Source: CAZUCD01 sp964618855 (GTDB lineage: Bacteria > Sumerlaeota > Sumerlaeia > SLMS01 > JANRJK01). Taken from it: 13,996 nt of DNA. The translations under genes were made by a program, and so were the position numbers. The notes under the pieces were generated by a model. That model was not told the origin of the DNA. It made no database searches and saw only the letters and a list, made by a program, of their open reading frames with translations. The stretch is taken from NCBI GenBank assembly GCA_964618855.1, contig CAZUCD010000099.1:1-13996 (forward strand), written 5' to 3'. This document shows positions 13,223-13,996 of the stretch, one piece after another (positions within the stretch are counted from its first letter, which is position 1; each line of letters starts with the position of its first letter).

Positions 13223-13996
13223 TGGGACACACCGAGAGCAAGCCCCTCTACCTGAAGAGTCCCGAGGAGATCGCCCGCATGCGCCGCGCGGGGATCCTCC
13301 TGCACCGGGTCATGAAGGAAGTCACCGGCGCCTGCGTCGAGGGCATGACGGGCCTCGAACTGGACAAGCTCGCGTACTCGCGCATCAAGCAGGCCGGCGC
13401 GCGCCCCGCATTCCTCAGGCTCTACGGGTTCCCCAACACCCTGTGCATCTCCGTGAACGAGGCGATCGTCCACGGCATCCCGAACTCCCGGAAGTTCGCC
13501 GCCGGGGACATCGTCTCGATCGACTGCGGCCTCGCCCTCGACGGCTTCTACTCGGACATGGCATGGACGGTGGGCGTGGGCGCCATCTCCCCCGCGGCGG
13601 AACGACTCCTGCGCGTGACGGAGGAATCCCTCCATGCCGGAATCGCGCAGGCGCGGGCCGGCAACCGCATCGGGGACATCGGAGCCGCCGTGGAGGCGGT
13701 GTTCTCCGCCCATGGCTACCACGCGGCGGAGGACTACACGGGCCATGGCATCGGTCGCCACCCGCACGAGGAGCCGAAGGTCCTGAACACCGGGCGGGAG
13801 CGAGGGCGCCGGATCCAGCCCGGACTGGTGATTGCGATCGAGCCGATGGTCAACATCGGCACCGGCAAGACCCGGGAGCTGAAGGATGGTTGGACCGTTG
13901 TGACGGCGGACGGCTCCCTTTCGGCACACTTCGAGCACACGGTTGCCGTGACCGAGGACGGGCCGATGGTGCTGACGGTTGGGGAGGATGCGGGGG
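13222..13996 (+). CDS. map: Methionine aminopeptidase type I, 3'-truncated by the window
   Basis: Map removes the initiator methionine from nascent proteins as they leave the ribosome. ATG 13222 overlaps the adk TGA, and the frame stays open to the window end (258 codons), so the last residues are missing. The pita-bread metallopeptidase ligands are all visible: Asp101 (SIDCG) and Asp112 (YSDM), His175 (GHGIG), Glu207 (IEPM) and Glu238 (FEHT). His84 in IVHGIP matches the substrate-binding histidine. The start MGHTESKPLYLKSPEEIARM is typical of type Ia enzymes without a zinc-finger extension. Family length is about 250-265, so only a few residues should lie beyond the end. The adk-map order is standard; infA and rpmJ commonly follow. 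Confidence 0.97.
   Translation, partial: MGHTESKPLYLKSPEEIARMRRAGILLHRVMKEVTGACVEGMTGLELDKLAYSRIKQAGARPAFLRLYGFPNTLCISVNEAIVHGIPNSRKFAAGDIVSIDCGLALDGFYSDMAWTVGVGAISPAAERLLRVTEESLHAGIAQARAGNRIGDIGAAVEAVFSAHGYHAAEDYTGHGIGRHPHEEPKVLNTGRERGRRIQPGLVIAIEPMVNIGTGKTRELKDGWTVVTADGSLSAHFEHTVAVTEDGPMVLTVGEDAG

Overview
This window is the central part of the bacterial str-S10-spc ribosomal protein gene cluster, read entirely on the plus strand. It runs from the 3' part of an EF-Tu gene (tuf) through the S10 and spc groups and ends inside a methionine aminopeptidase gene (map). The DNA is visibly GC-rich with a strong preference for C or G at third codon positions, so long spurious open frames are common on both strands. 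All genes are clearly bacterial. The lineage cannot be fixed by eye. A zinc-type S14, a present L30, an L4 loop carrying TGNARQG (a form I recall from chlamydial L4) and an N- and C-terminally extended S5 would be compatible with a high-GC member of the PVC group (Verrucomicrobiota / Kiritimatiellota / Lentisphaerota-like) or a related uncultured phylum. This is a low-confidence suggestion.

Layout: tuf (partial, 2-886); a spacer with a GC-rich hairpin; rpsJ (974-1288); a 134-nt spacer with two hairpins; then the tightly packed genes rplC, rplD, rplW, rplB, rpsS, rplV, rpsC, rplP, rpmC and rpsQ (1423-6242). The spc set follows: rplN, rplX, rplE, rpsN (zinc type), rpsH, rplF, rplR, rpsE, rpmD and rplO (6289-10906). 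A textbook intrinsic terminator lies right after rplO (10914-10961). After a 128-nt spacer comes a second group, secY, adk and map (11090 to the window end). rpmD-rplO and adk-map overlap as TGATG, a translational-coupling arrangement.

Functionally the products are ribosomal proteins of both subunits plus EF-Tu. SecY is the membrane pore for secreted and membrane proteins, Adk balances adenine nucleotides, and Map removes the initiator methionine at the ribosome exit. Gene order matches the widespread bacterial order. The more unusual points are the strong terminator that separates rplO from secY, substitutions at the exit-tunnel tips of L4 and L22, the tails on S5, and structured spacers around rpsJ. 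I found no mobile element, CRISPR array, tRNA, rRNA or unknown gene cassette, and no evidence for a new biological system.
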